Shown in pieces: positions 1-13,900 of a stretch of DNA of 64,000 nucleotides. Location: assembly GCA_013396635.1 (NCBI GenBank), contig WBMW01000427.1, positions 97,506 through 161,505 of the forward strand. Direction: 5' to 3'. A model generated the notes under the pieces. The model did not search any database, was not told the DNA's origin, and saw only the letters and a list, made by a program, of their open reading frames with translations. How positions within the stretch are numbered: the first letter of the stretch is position 1; each line of letters starts with the position of its first letter. The DNA is from Penelope pileata (Eukaryota; Chordata; Aves; Galliformes; Cracidae). The translations under genes and the position numbers were made by a program.

Positions 1-439
1 AAAAAAAAAAAAAAAGGCAAAGGAGGAAAAGTGTCTCATACTCTGACTGAGTTTTGAAATTCCTCTTTAGTGAATTGGGAAGTGAGGACTCAGGCACATT
101 TCCTGATTGCTGTGCAGAGTTGCAGTGTCTTTCCTGTGTTGAGTGGAAGAGACTTGACTGACCAGCTAATGAGTTTGAAAACTGCTAACAATGCAGTGAC
201 TGTTGGAGATGCTTTAATTAACTGCTTCTATGCCTGATGCACACCTCAGCACAGTATAAATAGAGCTCCAGATGGCACCTTGCAGATGTCAGGAATTGAG
301 AGCCTTTCTTGAAGACTGTACTGTGGCTTGAACAGGATTTTTAATACCTGCAAGGTGGTAGCAGGAGATAGAATCTCCACATGGAGTAATGTGCCTCTTG
401 GCCATTAGGTGTGGCCTGGTTTAAAATTTTTGGAGGGAC

Positions 440-1098
440 ACGTGATGAAGTTTTTCCCTGCATCTGGGTCAGGGGAAGCCCTGTTGTGTATTCATCATGT
501 AGCATGTCCTGGGCTGCATCAAAAGAAGTGTAACTGGCAGGTTGAGGGAGGTGATTCTCCCCCTTTACTCAGCCTTTGTGAGGCCCCACCTACAGTAATC
601 CGCTCAGCTCTGGGACACCAGCACGAAACGCAGAACTGGTCCAGAGTAGGGCCACAAAGGTGATCAGAGGACTGGAGCACCTCTTCGATGAAGAAAGGCC
701 GAGGGAGCTGGGCTTGTTCGTCCTGCAGAGGACAAGGCTCCAGGAAGACCTCATTGCAGCCTTTCAGTACCTAAAAGGGACCTACAGGAAAGCTGGACAG
801 GGACTCTATCAGGGAGCACGGTGACAGGACAAGGGGTAATGGCTTTAACCTGAAATAGAGTAGATTTAGAGTAGACATTAGAAATTCTTCACCATGAGGG
901 TGGTGAGGCACCGGCACAGCTGCCCTGAGAAGCTGTGGATGCCCCATCCCTGGAGGTGTTCAAGGCCAGGTTGGATGGGGCCCTGCGCAGCCTGACCCAG
1001 TGGGTGGCAGCCCTGCCCATGGCGGGGGGGGGGGGGTTGAATTGAAACTAGGTGATCTTTAGGGTCCCTTCCAACCCAATCCATTCTATGATTCTATT
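440..1098 (+). mobile_element. CR1 LINE 3' fragment
   Basis: Matches the 3' part of chicken-type CR1: the end of the ORF2 frame (GAGGCCCCACCT, GGAGCACCTCTTC, GAGGGAGCTGGGCTTGTTC), then the 3' UTR (CTGTGGATGCCCCATCCCTG, GGTTGGATGGGGCCC), ending in the diagnostic ATTCTATGATTCTAT tail. It is 5'-truncated, as usual for CR1. Frames are broken. A 13-base G run at 1024-1036 replaces a short G stretch of the consensus. The left border is approximate. Confidence 0.9.
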
Positions 1099-4000
1099 AT
1101 TTATTTGAAGTGCATTTTAAAGCGTGTTTTCTTTGAATAGTCAGTTGTCCATATAAATATATGCATTTTTTTGTTTTCTTAGAAACTAAGCTGCTTGTGT
1201 TGCTAAAACCATTAGTAAAGAATGCATGCTATTGTAGTAAGGACTTCTTGTCTATTCTTCTGGATGATCACAGTGGTCTTTTGCAAAATGAAGATAATTC
1301 TGATTAGAAGCATTGGTAGCAGTATTGAAGAAAGCTCCTTGAAGTCTGCTTTTAGAGATCGTCTTACAACTAGCATGAAGAAAGATGCTTGTTTCCTTAA
1401 ATTCAGCTTTAGTCTTCATCTTCCTTTTCCTTTGATATCAGAAAATGTGCTGTAAAATTCTTTGCTTGTGAAGTGAGGTGTGGAAGTTAGATGAAGAGGT
1501 CTTTTTTCTTCTTTTGTGAAGAGCACCTGAAAAAATGAAGGAAAGTGGAGGTAGAACAAAGATTTGTAGAATAAAGCAAATTGAACTGGAAGGAACATTA
1601 TGTGCTAGTCTAGTTCTTTCATCTATTATAGAGTTGCCTAAGTTGAAGTGAAATAGGAAATCCTTCTTAGAGGTGAGAAAGGTGAAATCACAGGAATTGC
1701 AGCAGCTGAAAGGCAAAACCTAAGTTTTACTGCATGGAAATGAAGGGCAACTTAATAAAATGATAATGTGTCCCAGAGTTGGTTCTCCATCTCCAGACGT
1801 AATAAAGGCATGTTCTTCTTGAGGGTAGATGTACTCCAAAGAAGATAACGAGTGAGGAATAGTGCGTCAGGTTTTTATAGCATGTGATGGACTTGTCAGA
1901 CTTGGCCTTGGATGAATTGCCCTTTTGGCAGGTAGGAATTCTATCTACACTGATCTCCTGTGAGAAACTGGACCCTTGTAATCACGGTTCATATTTATGA
2001 CTTGTTGGAGGCAGTATCTATTCTTACTTGTAGCGTAGCCTCTTGTTCCTCACCAAGTGATGAGAACTTTCTTTTATTAGTGTTGTACAGGTGATGTTCA
2101 TCAGCAGCTGTGTGAATGTCTGATAACTAGCAATGTGGAGTTGCAGACTTCTGAATGAATACTGAGGGTACTGCCCTACTTAGGCACTTAAGCTAGTTCT
2201 GTCTGTTTTTAGAGCTGTACTCATTCCAACCTGGAGATATGCATGGGGGGAAGGAGTTGGTCTCTCTGACCTGGGAGAGGAAGCACTGATGAGTACAGCA
2301 CTTACTCTACAGAGAGGAAGTAATGCTTCCCCAGACACTAAAAGCAGGGTACCCTTTACTGCTGGGATGTTGCTGATTTGTATATGTAAGACCCCTGGGA
2401 TTAAAGAGAAGCAATGACTTTGGCACAGTTTAGTTTAAATTGTAGGTAGCTAAATAAACATATATTGGTAACTCAGGTTGTCAAAGTTTGATTCGTAATG
2501 CCCCTTTAAACACAAACAGTATAAATAAACACTGTCTGTCTTTATCCTACCCTGAATGCTGTATTTTAATGTTTGAGTTTGTGAAGTTGAAAATAATTGT
2601 ACTGTGAAGCAAAGGAACAGGCAGAATCAGATAATGGAGTAGGGATTCTGCACTTAATGGCAGAAATGGATGGTTAATGTAGCCATAGGATTATTTGTGG
2701 TGTGCTGTGAAACCCATGATGTTTGTGCTGTTTTTACATAAAAGAAAGGCCTGTAAACAGACATTCATTTCCTTTTACAGATGTAGAAACAGTGAGCATG
2801 TTCTGAACTAAATAAGCTATGTTTTTAAATTTCTAAACAACATGCATTGAAAGTATTGATCAACATAGACTTCAAAAGTATTCCGTTGTTTCAGAGTTTA
2901 TACTGGATAGGACAAGCTCGCAATAGTCGTGTGAAGTGAAGCAGATGTAATTCTACTGCAATGTAAACACAACATAGGGCAACAAAATAAATGTTACATC
3001 GTCAGCATAACACATTCATGGCTAGTGCTGATGTTAGCTAATTTAACAAGATACGCATTTGAATTAAATATTGAAGGTTTTTCTACATCATGCAATTCTT
3101 ACCTTTGCTTTTGTCGCCTCGTTCTTTTTCATATATTTATTGCTGCTGTCTTCTGCGTGCTCTAGGAGTTGCTACAGCAATTCCTGTTTCTAAGTTATCA
3201 GCTTTTTTTTTTCTTTTTTTTTAAATTATGTTGCTAATAATTTCTGGCTGTTGATCATAGAAGTTTCCATTTCATAATTTGAAAGATCTTGTTCAGATAT
3301 CATGGACATAAGGCTGTGAGTCCTGTGGTTTAAACAACAGATCTGGATAGACAAGTCATTTTGTTACAGTTTCTAATTACATAGCAGCTTTGTCTTCAGT
3401 AGTTCTCAAATTCTGTAATTTCTCAACCTCTATTAAAATAGTTTTATGTAACAATGTAACACTAAAAAGCTCGGAACTTGTTACACTGTTACATAGTATT
3501 AAAGACTGTGAAGTTCTCTTAGCAGCCTATGCAAATAATGCAAACAGAAGAATAATAAAAGGTATTTGTTGATAGTAATAAAATAATTTGTTGATTCCAG
3601 TATTCTGTTGAAATTTGGTGGTTCCTGACTTTTGCTCCAAGCTTATGTAAAAAAACTTTTTGTTACTGCTGAATTATATTCTTGAATTCTGGGAGCAAAC
3701 TTAAAAGGCAGTTAGTGGGGTATGTAGCTGACCTTGCTTTGATTAGTCTGCTTTGAACCTGACTTTTTGAAGAAAATGGACTTCGGCAACTGTCACTGAA
3801 TTTCATGCATCTCCCCCTTTAGCTAATCTAGGATTTGGTTGGACAAACTCAGCCAGACATTGTCCAGAGAAAGAAGAAGCGAGAGCTTGCTGTTAATTTT
3901 CTTCAAGTGTTGTGAAAACAGGCAGCTAAGGAGACTCAACAGTGTCCTCAGTGGAGTGGTTCCTGCTGGAGGGCGGGCTGTGGCCTGCCCTAAGTAGGCA

Positions 4001-4155
4001 CCAGGAAATGTGCAGGGGAACTCAACGTTCAAAACATATTCTCTGAAACCGTGATCACCCGATTTCTCTGTTCGTGGAAGTAGTTACTGAAATTTGTGCC
4101 AACCTTTGGAATGGGTAAAGCCTTTTTTTTTCTTTTTTTAAATAGTAACCTAACA

Positions 4156-4292
4156 GAAGATGAGGAGATTTAGGTTAGATGTTAGGCATAAATTCTTTGC
4201 TGTGAGGGCAGTGAGGCGCTGGCGCAGGCTGCCCAGAGAAGCTGTGGGTGCCCCATCCCTGGAGGTGCTCAAGGCCAGGTTGGATGGGGTTG
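4156..4292 (+). mobile_element. CR1 LINE 3' UTR fragment
   Basis: Short piece of CR1 3' UTR (GAGATTTAGGTTAGATG, GCCCAGAGAAGCTGTGGG, GGTTGGATGGGG) without the terminal octamer tail, so truncated at both ends. The open frame across it is repeat-derived. Confidence 0.85.
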
Positions 4293-5712
4293 TGGGTTTG
4301 GTTTCTGACTTGTTAATGGTCTCAAAGAAGTCAGAAGGGTAGAGATTATAGAACTGAGAGCTGCTTTTGTGGTGGTAGTTTCTTCCAATTTGTAGTAATG
4401 TCCATTACTTCGATCTAAAGCAAGTGTTGCTAAGTTTACTTTGCCCAAATACAACTACTGACTGCCAGTAGTCAAAGGAGGGACACTTCAGTTAGTACTT
4501 TTCTGATGGCAATACTTAAACACATTCTTTTTTTCATTCTTTTGCACCTTTGCTTCTGAGTAGGTGATGTATGTGCCTTTTGAATAGGAGGAAAGAAGGA
4601 GGCACAGGAGGGAAGAAGTTAACTTAGAAGCTCAGATAACTAGCTGCTGACAAAGTGCCATCTGTTCCATGCACGTAAAATACAGTTGTGTAATTTTCTC
4701 CTTGATCATAATGTTTGCAAATTTGGGATGAAGAGAGTTTGTTTTTGATTTACCATTAGTCATGAGTTGTGTAAAATGAGTTACATGTTCTAATAGTTTT
4801 CGAGCTTCAGCAATCCTATTTTTAGTAATGGATTATCACCCTTTATAGTGCCTGATCATCTTCTCAGAAAGCTTGCTAGGGCATTAACAGGGTAGAAATA
4901 GTATTTGTTGCAGTTCAGAGTTTGAGCGTGCACTTGGCTGACTTCTGTTGTGCCAGCTGAACTGAACGGGTTACTGAGCCTGATTACTTGTCACTGCCTT
5001 CCTTGCCAAGGGCTCCTTCTCCTGCAGCACTGCTATCTGACTGATAACGGTTAAAATGAGCTATGTTAGCTTAAAAAGACCGTTTTTGCTGATCTGGCTC
5101 GCTTTGGTGGTTGTTGTTCTAAGAGCAGTTCTGGGAGAGGAAGCCTCTGGCAAGAATGCCACTGACAAGCAACTGATTCTCGTAATATCTTCAGTTTATA
5201 ACAACAACAAAAAGAAAAGATAATGAATGTTTTGCAAGTGAGTGAATGGCTTAACAAGGTTCCCTTATTTTGATCAAGGAAAGGGGTGTTGATTCCTGAA
5301 GGAGCCTGTTGGATGCTTCTGCAAGATAAAGCTGTTGATTACTCAGCAGTAGCATGCATGCCTTTTTACTCTGGGTTTCCTTAGATCAATTGTGTTGTGG
5401 CTTTCCCTCTTGCTGCTAGCATCACATGAGCATTCTGCACTGGTTCTGAAAAAAAAATTCACTTAATGGAAATACAAGCAGTTCTTTTTAGTGAACTAAC
5501 TTTACTTGCTTGTATGTACTTAAAAACGTTACAAACAGTTATTTTAAATTGAGTTTATAGGGAAAAGCACTCAGGTGTGTAGCAGTTTTGAGTACTTGTA
5601 TCTGGAAGGCATTGTTAATTTAAGAAAAAGAGAATACCACATAATTATTCTTTATATACATTGACTTCAGTGTTAGTTGCAATGATAGCCATAAAATCCT
5701 GATAATAAAATC

Positions 5713-5974
5713 TTGACAGGACAAGGGGCAGTGGCCTTAAGCTGGAGCACCGGAACTTCCGCCCCAACATGCGGAAGAACTTCTTCACAGTGCGGGTGAC
5801 GGAGCACTGGAACAGGCTGCCCAGGGAGGTTGTGGAGTCTCCTTCCCTGGAGATATTCAAGACCCACCTGGACGCCTACCTGTGCAACCTGCTGTAGGGA
5901 ACCTGCTCTGGCAGGGGGGTTGGACTCGATGATCTCTCGAGGTCCCTTCCAACCCCTATAATTCCGTGATTCTG
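5713..5974 (+). mobile_element. CR1 LINE 3' fragment, different subfamily
   Basis: It starts at GACAGGACAAGGGGCAGTGG and ends with CCTTCCAACCCCTATAATTC and a GTGATTCTG tail. The internal text (ACTTCCGCCCCAACATGCGG, CACTGGAACAGGCTGCCCAG) is from a different CR1 subfamily than the copy at 440-1098. CpG content is higher than in flanking DNA, which suggests a younger copy. Confidence 0.88.
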
Positions 5975-6022
5975 ATGTTTTAGTGTTACCTGTAATTACG
6001 TTCTGTATTCTTCTCTTTGCAG

Positions 6023-6069
6023 GTCTTCTCTGGTTTTGAATAGCCATGCTACTCTGTTGCCAAAATCAA
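6023..6069 (+). other. Candidate non-coding 5' exon (hypothetical)
   Basis: A strong acceptor (TTCTTCTCTTTGCAG, ending 6022) and a donor GTAAAG at 6070 bracket 47 nt. It lies upstream of the first coding exon in the right orientation. An ATG at 6046-6048 would read through the junction with 7776 in frame with the RB1CC1 ATG. This rests on splice-site pattern alone; such pairs also occur by chance in introns. Confidence 0.25.
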
Positions 6070-7775
6070 GTAAAGCAAATGCGCATTTATTCTCCTTGTG
6101 TATTTGAAGAAGGTGATAGCTTCGTATAGTGCCTGAAGGTAATTCTTTCTTTACTTGAAGTAGAAAACTTGGAGACTGCTGATGCATGCATGGCAGTTGC
6201 TGCTATATGTATTTTTGAAGTTGGTATTGTTTTTTCTTTCAATGCTTAGTAATGGTTAGCTGTAGTGTTAAGTATGGGGAGAATTGATTAAAATTTTACT
6301 TTCTGTACATGACCAGAGCGAGATTTCCAGACAGGTTATCTATTAAATACCACTTAAGTTCGCAAAGTAATTTTTATATGGAAGCTAGATGTAGTAAAAG
6401 TATTTTACTCTAGGTGGGAAAGAGGTGCTCCCTGCTGCTTGTTTTAAGCATTGTATTTAACATGTCTAATTTTACATGGACCATAGTTACAAATAATAGC
6501 CTTTGAGGAAAAAAAAGTTTCTCTGCACTTTTGAGTCTGATTCATTCTATGTCTTGGGACAAAGAATCTAATGATGCATTACAACTGGTTTGTTCTTTAT
6601 GTTCAGGAGTTTTTGTCTGTCTACTAAGTTTCTTTATAGCATATATTTTTTTTACTGAAGCCTTTGTTTTATTTGACATGGTTCTCTTTCTGAGATGGTT
6701 TTATTTCATGTTAAAATGATGTCTTGACTAGTTTATGTACTATAATTCATGATTGAAAAGTGTGCAGAAAGTCACATTCTTGGAAGAAAACTGTTTTGAG
6801 TTTCTGGAATAGTTCTTCTGGTAGAAGCGCCTTCCTAGCCCTGTGCACTTTAATGGTAGTTTTGTTAATTTTCTTTATGGTTTAATCAGGTTTTTTGTCT
6901 GTGAAGACAAAGACAAATGCAAATTCAAGCTCATTTTAGAATAATACAGCTAGCTGTGTAGATCTTGTGTGTTATTATTTCAGGGAAAGAGGGACATCTT
7001 ATACTTCCTGTGAAATAATTTAATACAAGAAGCTGTTTTTATAATGGTATTGGAATATTGCTGAGGCTAAAACTTATACAGCTTAACTTCTTATAACTCT
7101 TTCAATATCAAAAAATTGCAGTGCATTAGTGACTGCAGTGATGCTGTACTTTTGCAGCCACTCTATTAGCACAGAGGAAGTTATTCGTAAATCTAAGAGC
7201 TTCTGTGGAGAAGAGAAAAAAGCTCAGCAGTATGGAGTATTTCAATGATAAAATAACAGATCTCAGAATGTTTTACAAAGCAGTTAAGCATTTTTCTTCT
7301 GTTATGTACACTAGAAAAACTTGCTTATATTCATTCATCTAGAAATTTGTAGGACACAGGACAGAAAACGTTTTGAAATGCAGTCTTCTTTGATTGCTGC
7401 ATGGTGGGTTGTAGTGACTAAGAGTACAGATGTAGCTAGTGCTGAAAGCAGAGAAAAATCTGTAGATTTGTTGGTTGTATCTGTCTGTATTTAACTGATA
7501 GGTAATGCTGTGAGATGATGGCCTCTGCAACTGAAAGTTGTCTTTCTCTCCCTTCATTGTTTGGCCTTGGTGTATGTTTTTGTGTGTTCTAGTCCATCTG
7601 CAAGTGAGAACGCCTCGTGCCCATGGTTCTTGTAAGAGAAGCATCTGCGTGTTTAGTAACAGTTAAAGAACTAAAATATGAAAGCTGATGTATTCACCCA
7701 CTATATAGCTAAAAGCTGTATAGCACATGCTTTTCATAACTATACGTGAAACTGACGTTTCAATTTTTTTTGCAG

Positions 7776-7903
7776 TTTCTAAATGATTTTAGCAGTGGAA
7801 GTTACAAACTTCAGAGACCTAGAGAAATCATCATGAAGCTATATGTATTTCTGGTCAACACTGGAACTACCCTTACCTTTGACACAGAACTTGCTGTACA
7901 AAA
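7776..7903 (+). CDS. RB1CC1: RB1CC1 coding exon 1 with 57 nt of 5' UTR
   Basis: A T-rich tract and TGCAG acceptor precede 7776; the donor GTAAGA is at 7904. Untranslated bases are 7776-7832. The ATG at 7833-7835 opens MKLYVFLVNTGTTLTF, the first strand of the ubiquitin-like fold. The coding part is 71 nt and ends two bases into a codon; exon 2 completes it as Asn (Thr in the human protein as I recall it). There is no in-frame stop between 7776 and the ATG, so the open frame could extend upstream. Confidence 0.95.
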
Positions 7904-10900
7904 GTAAGAAAGTAAACTAACTTTGTATTGTTTACTTTTTAAAAATAATTAAGTTTTTTATGCTTTTTCTATTCTGAGTTCTTGAGAGATTATACTGTTG
8001 GTTTTGAGTATGTCCATGTAGTTCTCACCTAGGTTTTCGTGTATTTGAGTGAATCTAGGATGGATTTTTTTGATAGCATTTTCAATGCCTTGCAGGTAGT
8101 TGTGCTTCTTTGAAGTCTCGTGAAAGACTGCAGATGTTACTTGCTTTTTGGGGTGGTGACATTAGATGCAGGTATTATTGACCTGCTTTTCTTAGCTGAA
8201 AAAGTGTTTGCTTTTTGGAAAAATTGTCAGAGTTGCTTCTGGTCTTCTGTGATCTTTTACTGAACAGTATTTTTATTTTGTACTTATTGACATCATAAAA
8301 GATATGCAGATTGCTTTTTGTACTCACAGTATTTTACACATCGTGAATAACGTGTTCTGTAATGTTATAATCTGAATACTGAAGAACAAGCGTGTAGGGT
8401 TTTTCTCTTAGGGAAAAACTTGGTTCTGTCATATAACACTCTAACGTGTTTTACTGAATTCTATATATGAAATATGAACTTGTGAATTCCCAACTGCTTA
8501 AAACAGGAGCAGTGGTTTAGATTCCTAGTGAAGTCCCCAAAACTTTACTATTTTGGTTTTTTGTAACCTTTATAGAGGTTTATAGAGATGCTTTATAGAG
8601 GTCTAGGTGTTTTATAACGCTTTCTCTTCTCATGTACAATACTGATCTAGTATAGTAAATCTTCTATAACATCATAGCCCATATGCTTGGTGCCGGCGTT
8701 ACCTGCCGTCTTTGTATTCTGTCAGTGGTGAATAAGCTGCAAGTAATTGATGTGCATGCGGAGACATGGACTTTAGCAGTCCATGTATGTGGACAGGTTA
8801 AGCAATTTTCTCAATGTGAGGGTGATAGGTGAATGCTTGTAACAAAGCTAGTGAGGACAAGCTTGTGCTCATGAAGTGTTTGTAGTGAATTCATTTTGTA
8901 ATATTAAATTATGGTAATTTTGAATAACTGATCTTAATTTTTCAAGCACAGTATAGCTGGTAACATTTTCTTGCTTCCTGCCAGTTATCAAATCCACCCA
9001 TGCTTATATTGTTTATTCATTTGATACCCTTAAGCTTTTCAATACCTTTGCACAGTGGTGACCAGTGTATTGTAGTTTCAGTCAGTTACTGTATCATATT
9101 AATGAATTTTCTGATTATTTTGCTGTTTGCCTATGTCTTAAAGACAAATTCTAGAATTGCTCGAAGTAAGCAGTGTCATGAAGATGTTATTGCCTGGAAT
9201 AAAATCTGCTAGGAGAGTGAACAAAAGTCTGAATGATTTATTGGTCTACTATTTTCACATTAAACGTATCTGTAATATTTATGCATTTTTTGCATATACA
9301 AACTTCCTGTCAGTTGAGCATTATACTGTGCTTCATGCACAGTAAATCAGAGTTGATTAGATGAAATTTTGCTTACGCAATGCATAACAAAATATTAAGT
9401 ACTCTTGTTGTAGTCTTCTAGAGTTGCAGAAAGTCAGCTTTGTGCTTGTAAACATTCAGAGAACTTTATAGAACTTTTACAGATACTATTCTAAATGCTT
9501 TATTTAATTCAGAATTTCAGTACACTATCAGATCTTAAGATTGCTGATGATATACCAGTACTGTACAGGCTCTATTCCTTTAGCTGATAGCTCGTTGGAT
9601 GGACATTCATCATGCAACACGTTACAGCCCTTACAAAACTTAAAGATATTTTGTTGTGCAGAGTAAAAATGTAACAGTTTTTTGAAAAGTCCTGCCTTGA
9701 AAAAGACGAGTTGCCTTCTCAATATTACAGGAATATGTGAAATTAAGACACGCATGATGATATTGTCATCTTCTCGCCTCTGTTTTTTCCAGTGTGGCTG
9801 ATCTGAAACATGCAATACAAACAAAGTATAAGATTGCCATTCAGCACCAGGTACTGGTTGTTAATGGAGGAGAGTGTATGGCACCTGACAGAAGAGTGTG
9901 TAGTTACAGTGCTGGAACAGTAAGTGCATACTGCATTCATCATCTAAACTGTGTTTTACAGAGGAAGAAAAAACTTCTAAGTATTCTATTCTAAGTATAA
10001 GTAGGGATTTCTAAGTATTTTTTCCTTTAGTATATTGTTTGCTGAATTTCTTTGAGAAACTCTTTTTATGCTTTCAGCTTATAAATGTAGATTTTAACAC
10101 ATTCTCAAGGCACGTTATGTCCCATGTGATGGAGTAATTGGTGACTGAACAATGTGTTCTCTTTACTCAATATTTGGTTTCATTTTCTTCTTGAGTGTAG
10201 GACACCAATCCAATTTTTTTATTCAACAAAGAAATGATCTTGTGTGAGCGTCCACCAGCTATCCCCAAAACTACGTTTTCAGCAGAGAATGAGATGGAAT
10301 TGAAAGTAGAAGAATCTCTCATGATGCCTGCAGTTTTTCATACAGTAGCATCAAGGACGCAACTTGCTGTGGTAAGTAAATTCTTAGTGTACTTGCGCAC
10401 CAATGGACAATAACCTTTTTGTATGTCAGAGTGGTAGCTTGATACAAATTTTGAAATTGTTTGTTCAAAAGACATTCAAAATGGCACATTAGTGATGATG
10501 TATTCTTTGGAGCCTTCGTTTCTAAGTTTCAAGGTAGGTACTAAAACATGCTTGTTTCTTCAGCATCTTCAAAGCTTCTTTCAAAAGCAAATTGTTATAC
10601 AGCTTCATGGATATGTATGCTTACAGCATTTGCAAAATAAAAGCAATCTAGCTTTTTTGGGCTCATGCCCTAATGCTTTGTCTTATTTTCAATGTCTTTA
10701 TTCTGCTTCAGCCTGAAAAACGAAAAGTTTGTTAGTTTGGAAAAACTGTTACTCAGGTAGAAAATTCGCAGTGTAGTTTTTCAAACTACTTTTGTAATTG
10801 TCTATTTGTGTTTATCTAAACAACTGGTGAGGGATTTATAAAATGAAACTTCCTTTTCCCAAAATGTCTTCGGGTCTTTTCTTACTGGATGCTGACTTCT

Positions 10901-13900
10901 ACTTGCATAGAAAGCAAACTTCTCAGAATTCAAATTTGGTTGTTTCCATATTACTTTGATAAGGAGGGACTAGTGCACTGCAAAAAGGACAGTAAGATAC
11001 TGCGTGCATGTTCAAGAATGTGACACAATATATTCAGTAGCTGAACTGGTTGCTTTTTGTCTCACTTATGTTTTCAAATTTTACATGCTAAATGTATTAA
11101 CTGTTCTTGCTGTCTCTAAGGATTATTTAAATTTCCAACAGCTGGGATTGGGGGAATGGTTGTGTTAGAACAGACGGAACAGTAGTATATGTTTCTGGCA
11201 TGTTGTCTTGGTAATAGTTTCTGAGTTTCAGCAACAACTTAATGCAGTCCAAAAGAATATGTAGTATTTGAAGTGACTTTTTTTTTTTNACAGCTGAATT
11301 CTGGAAGAAGCGCTAAGTCATGCATATAGTACAGGGGTTTTGTTTTTGTTTTTTTCCCCGTAGCCCATCAAGAGTGGGAAAGTTAGCCTGAATAATCTAA
11401 CATTGACTTATTATCTGAGTTAAGGCAAGGATCGAGTCCATGAACACTTCGTCTCTCTACCACCTGTTGACAGTTACTGCTGACAGAGTAAATAGGACCC
11501 TGAGTTATTAGGTATCTGTGAATCATATGACTGTCATACTGAGAAGAGTAGATATCGTTGTGAATTTATCTACGCGTAGGAGGTTTTCATCTGTATTCTT
11601 GAGGAATATAAGAATTCTTTTTTTTTTTTTTTTTTAAGCAGCTGAGACTGAAAATGCTCTAGAACTGTTTTTCTGTAAGGTGTTAAGACCATTATCTGTT
11701 GAATACTTAATGTACTGATTGATTTGATAGGAAAGGTGTTCTTCCCTACTTGTAAAATGGCAGCAGGAAAAGTATATTCCTTTGCAGAAAAAAAATTTAA
11801 AGACTGGATAGATATATTATTAAATCTGTTCTACCTTTATACCATCAGTTAATTTTGTCCAATATTTTAAATATCTCAAAATCATAGGCTCTTTATTTGG
11901 CTGTGAAAATGCACTGGGTACTTTTCTGGGAGCTGAGGGGAATAAGAAAACAGTCCTTCATGATGGAAGATTGGAAAATAGGTTATTCTGACTTAGGGTG
12001 TACCAGGGTGTGAAAAATCTATAAAGGAGTATTGCAGTGTTACACTAAAACAGTCTTTGATGTTGCCTGCTTGAAGCATATTGAGCAGTAATTCAGAGGA
12101 AACTGAGAGAAGGCTATGAATGTGGTTAGTACATGAGTCTCCTTTAAAGTTAATTTTAAGTGTGTGGTTTGGGAGGAAGGAGGAACATGGGATATAAATC
12201 CTTCTCAAAATTGATTAACATCCGGGGAGAGGAAGAGAGGCTCTGAACCTCCGTAGCTGTGAGAATGATGCATCCAAAGCCACGCCAAGTATGCTGTACA
12301 CTAGAGTTCATGTAAAATGGGCATGAAAAATATGTAGTATAAAGATCCAAGGTTTGTTGTCTTACTCATTTTAGAGAGAGATGTTCTATGTTACCACAAA
12401 AGCAGAGTTGCAGTACTTAATAGTGTTTTTGCCTGTGTTAATTATTCAGGGAATGTAACTAATTATTGTTCGTTAATAGTAAGTACGAATTACCGTTAAA
12501 GATGTTTTATGTTAGGAAAACAGAAGTTCCAATCTAAATTGTTCCTTGTGATAGAAAATCTTCTTACTGTCAGGAGTAAGAGACAGTGATGCACAGCTAT
12601 GTAAAAGTAGAGGAGAATATAGCTACCCGTTTATTTTTAATTTGATATCTGTTCTGCCCAGAAGACATGCAGTAAAAGTTTTAAAGTCAGACTTGATAGA
12701 AGTAATAAACAGCATATGAAATAGTAAAAACTGCCTAGAAGATAGCTTCCAACTTAGTTTTTAGGAACTCTTGTAGCTCATGGCCTACTAATATAGTAAC
12801 AGGCAAACCTGTTTTCTTGTATGGAAGGTTATGTATTTTTTAGTGTGTGGCTTTTGTTTTTGTCTTGGTTCTTGTTTTAAATCAAATAGATTTAAAACTA
12901 TTGAATATAATCATCTTTTCAGCGTCTGTGAGTTGCACTGTGCTGTAGAACTGTATGAAAGGGTTTTTTCATCCTAACTTATTTTAAGCTTTATTTGTAT
13001 TGTAGAGAAAGTAGGCAGATATTTGTTTCACTTTCTGATCTATACTTAGTATAGACTGGTAAATGATCTTTTACAATTTTTATTTGCAAAACCAAGTAGT
13101 TCTAATTCTCCTTTAATGAGTATTTTTCTTAATTTTCTAGTCCTTATATTCCTCTCGTTATTTGTTGTCTGTCTAAAATCTTGTTTTATATCTTTCCTTT
13201 TTTATGTGGGCAGCCGTGCCTGACCACCGTTGATTTAGATTTTGCTTTTTCTGTCTTGCATATTTTTGTCAGTATTTTCTGATATCCTTAGGCACTATTC
13301 AGGTTAAACAGAAGTCATCTTTTAATTCACAGTGGAGGCCCAGTATTTTTCCTGTCTTACAGATAGCTTAAATCTTTTGAGTTGGGTAAATATTCATACT
13401 CTGTGGATTACTTCAGGAGCATAGGTGCAGCAACATAGTTATGGCTGGAATTAATGTTAAAGAGTCTTTGAAGATACCTGAGTAAATTTTGCTACTTTGT
13501 GGCTTATTCTACTTTAACAAGTCATTAATTTAGAATCATGGGAAGAGAAAAATGGACAAAACTGTACCGTTTATCAATAATATCTATGGAAGACTGTTTT
13601 TTTTTTTTTTCTGTCTGCGTTTTTCTTTTTCTCTTACATTAGTGAACTGTTGTCACCTAAGTAGCTCAACTGCTTTTGTGGCTTGAATGAATCAAGTTAA
13701 TTCTGCTTGCAAATACAGTTTTTTGTTGAGCAAGGAACCTGAAATGTCCCACTGGGATGTTTGCATTCTCATAACTTTTTATCCAAATGATATAGAGATA
13801 TGTAGAAACGGCTGTTAATTTTTTTGTAATTATTTTCATTTTTTATATCTTATGCAAAGCTTTTTTTAGATTTTAATATCTCCCAACCAAAAATCATTTC

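Larger units (their letters stand above)
1..7775 (+). other. Sequence upstream of the first coding exon (5'-UTR intron or 5' flank)
   Basis: AT-rich sequence with no CpG-dense stretch and no long open frame outside repeats. It starts inside an A run (1-15). It carries three sense-oriented CR1 fragments (about 440-1098, 4156-4292, 5713-5974), a G run at 1024-1036 inside the first, and one candidate non-coding exon at 6023-6069. Human RB1CC1 has non-coding 5' exons, so this is most likely 5'-UTR intron, with the promoter outside the window. Confidence 0.6.

Noticed and set aside
250..265. TATAAATA box-like sequence
   Set aside because: No start-site context, no CpG-rich DNA and no downstream first exon. 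TATA-like strings are common in AT-rich DNA.
409..1084. Open frames on both strands (84 and 68 codons) near the window start
   Set aside because: They lie mostly in the CR1 fragment at 440-1098 and are remnants or shadows of it.
4160..4454. Open frames of about 60 codons
   Set aside because: Derived from CR1 3' UTR sequence and its reverse strand.
5645..6047. 71- and 124-codon minus-strand frames
   Set aside because: Antisense reading of a sense CR1 fragment plus flank; no protein family.
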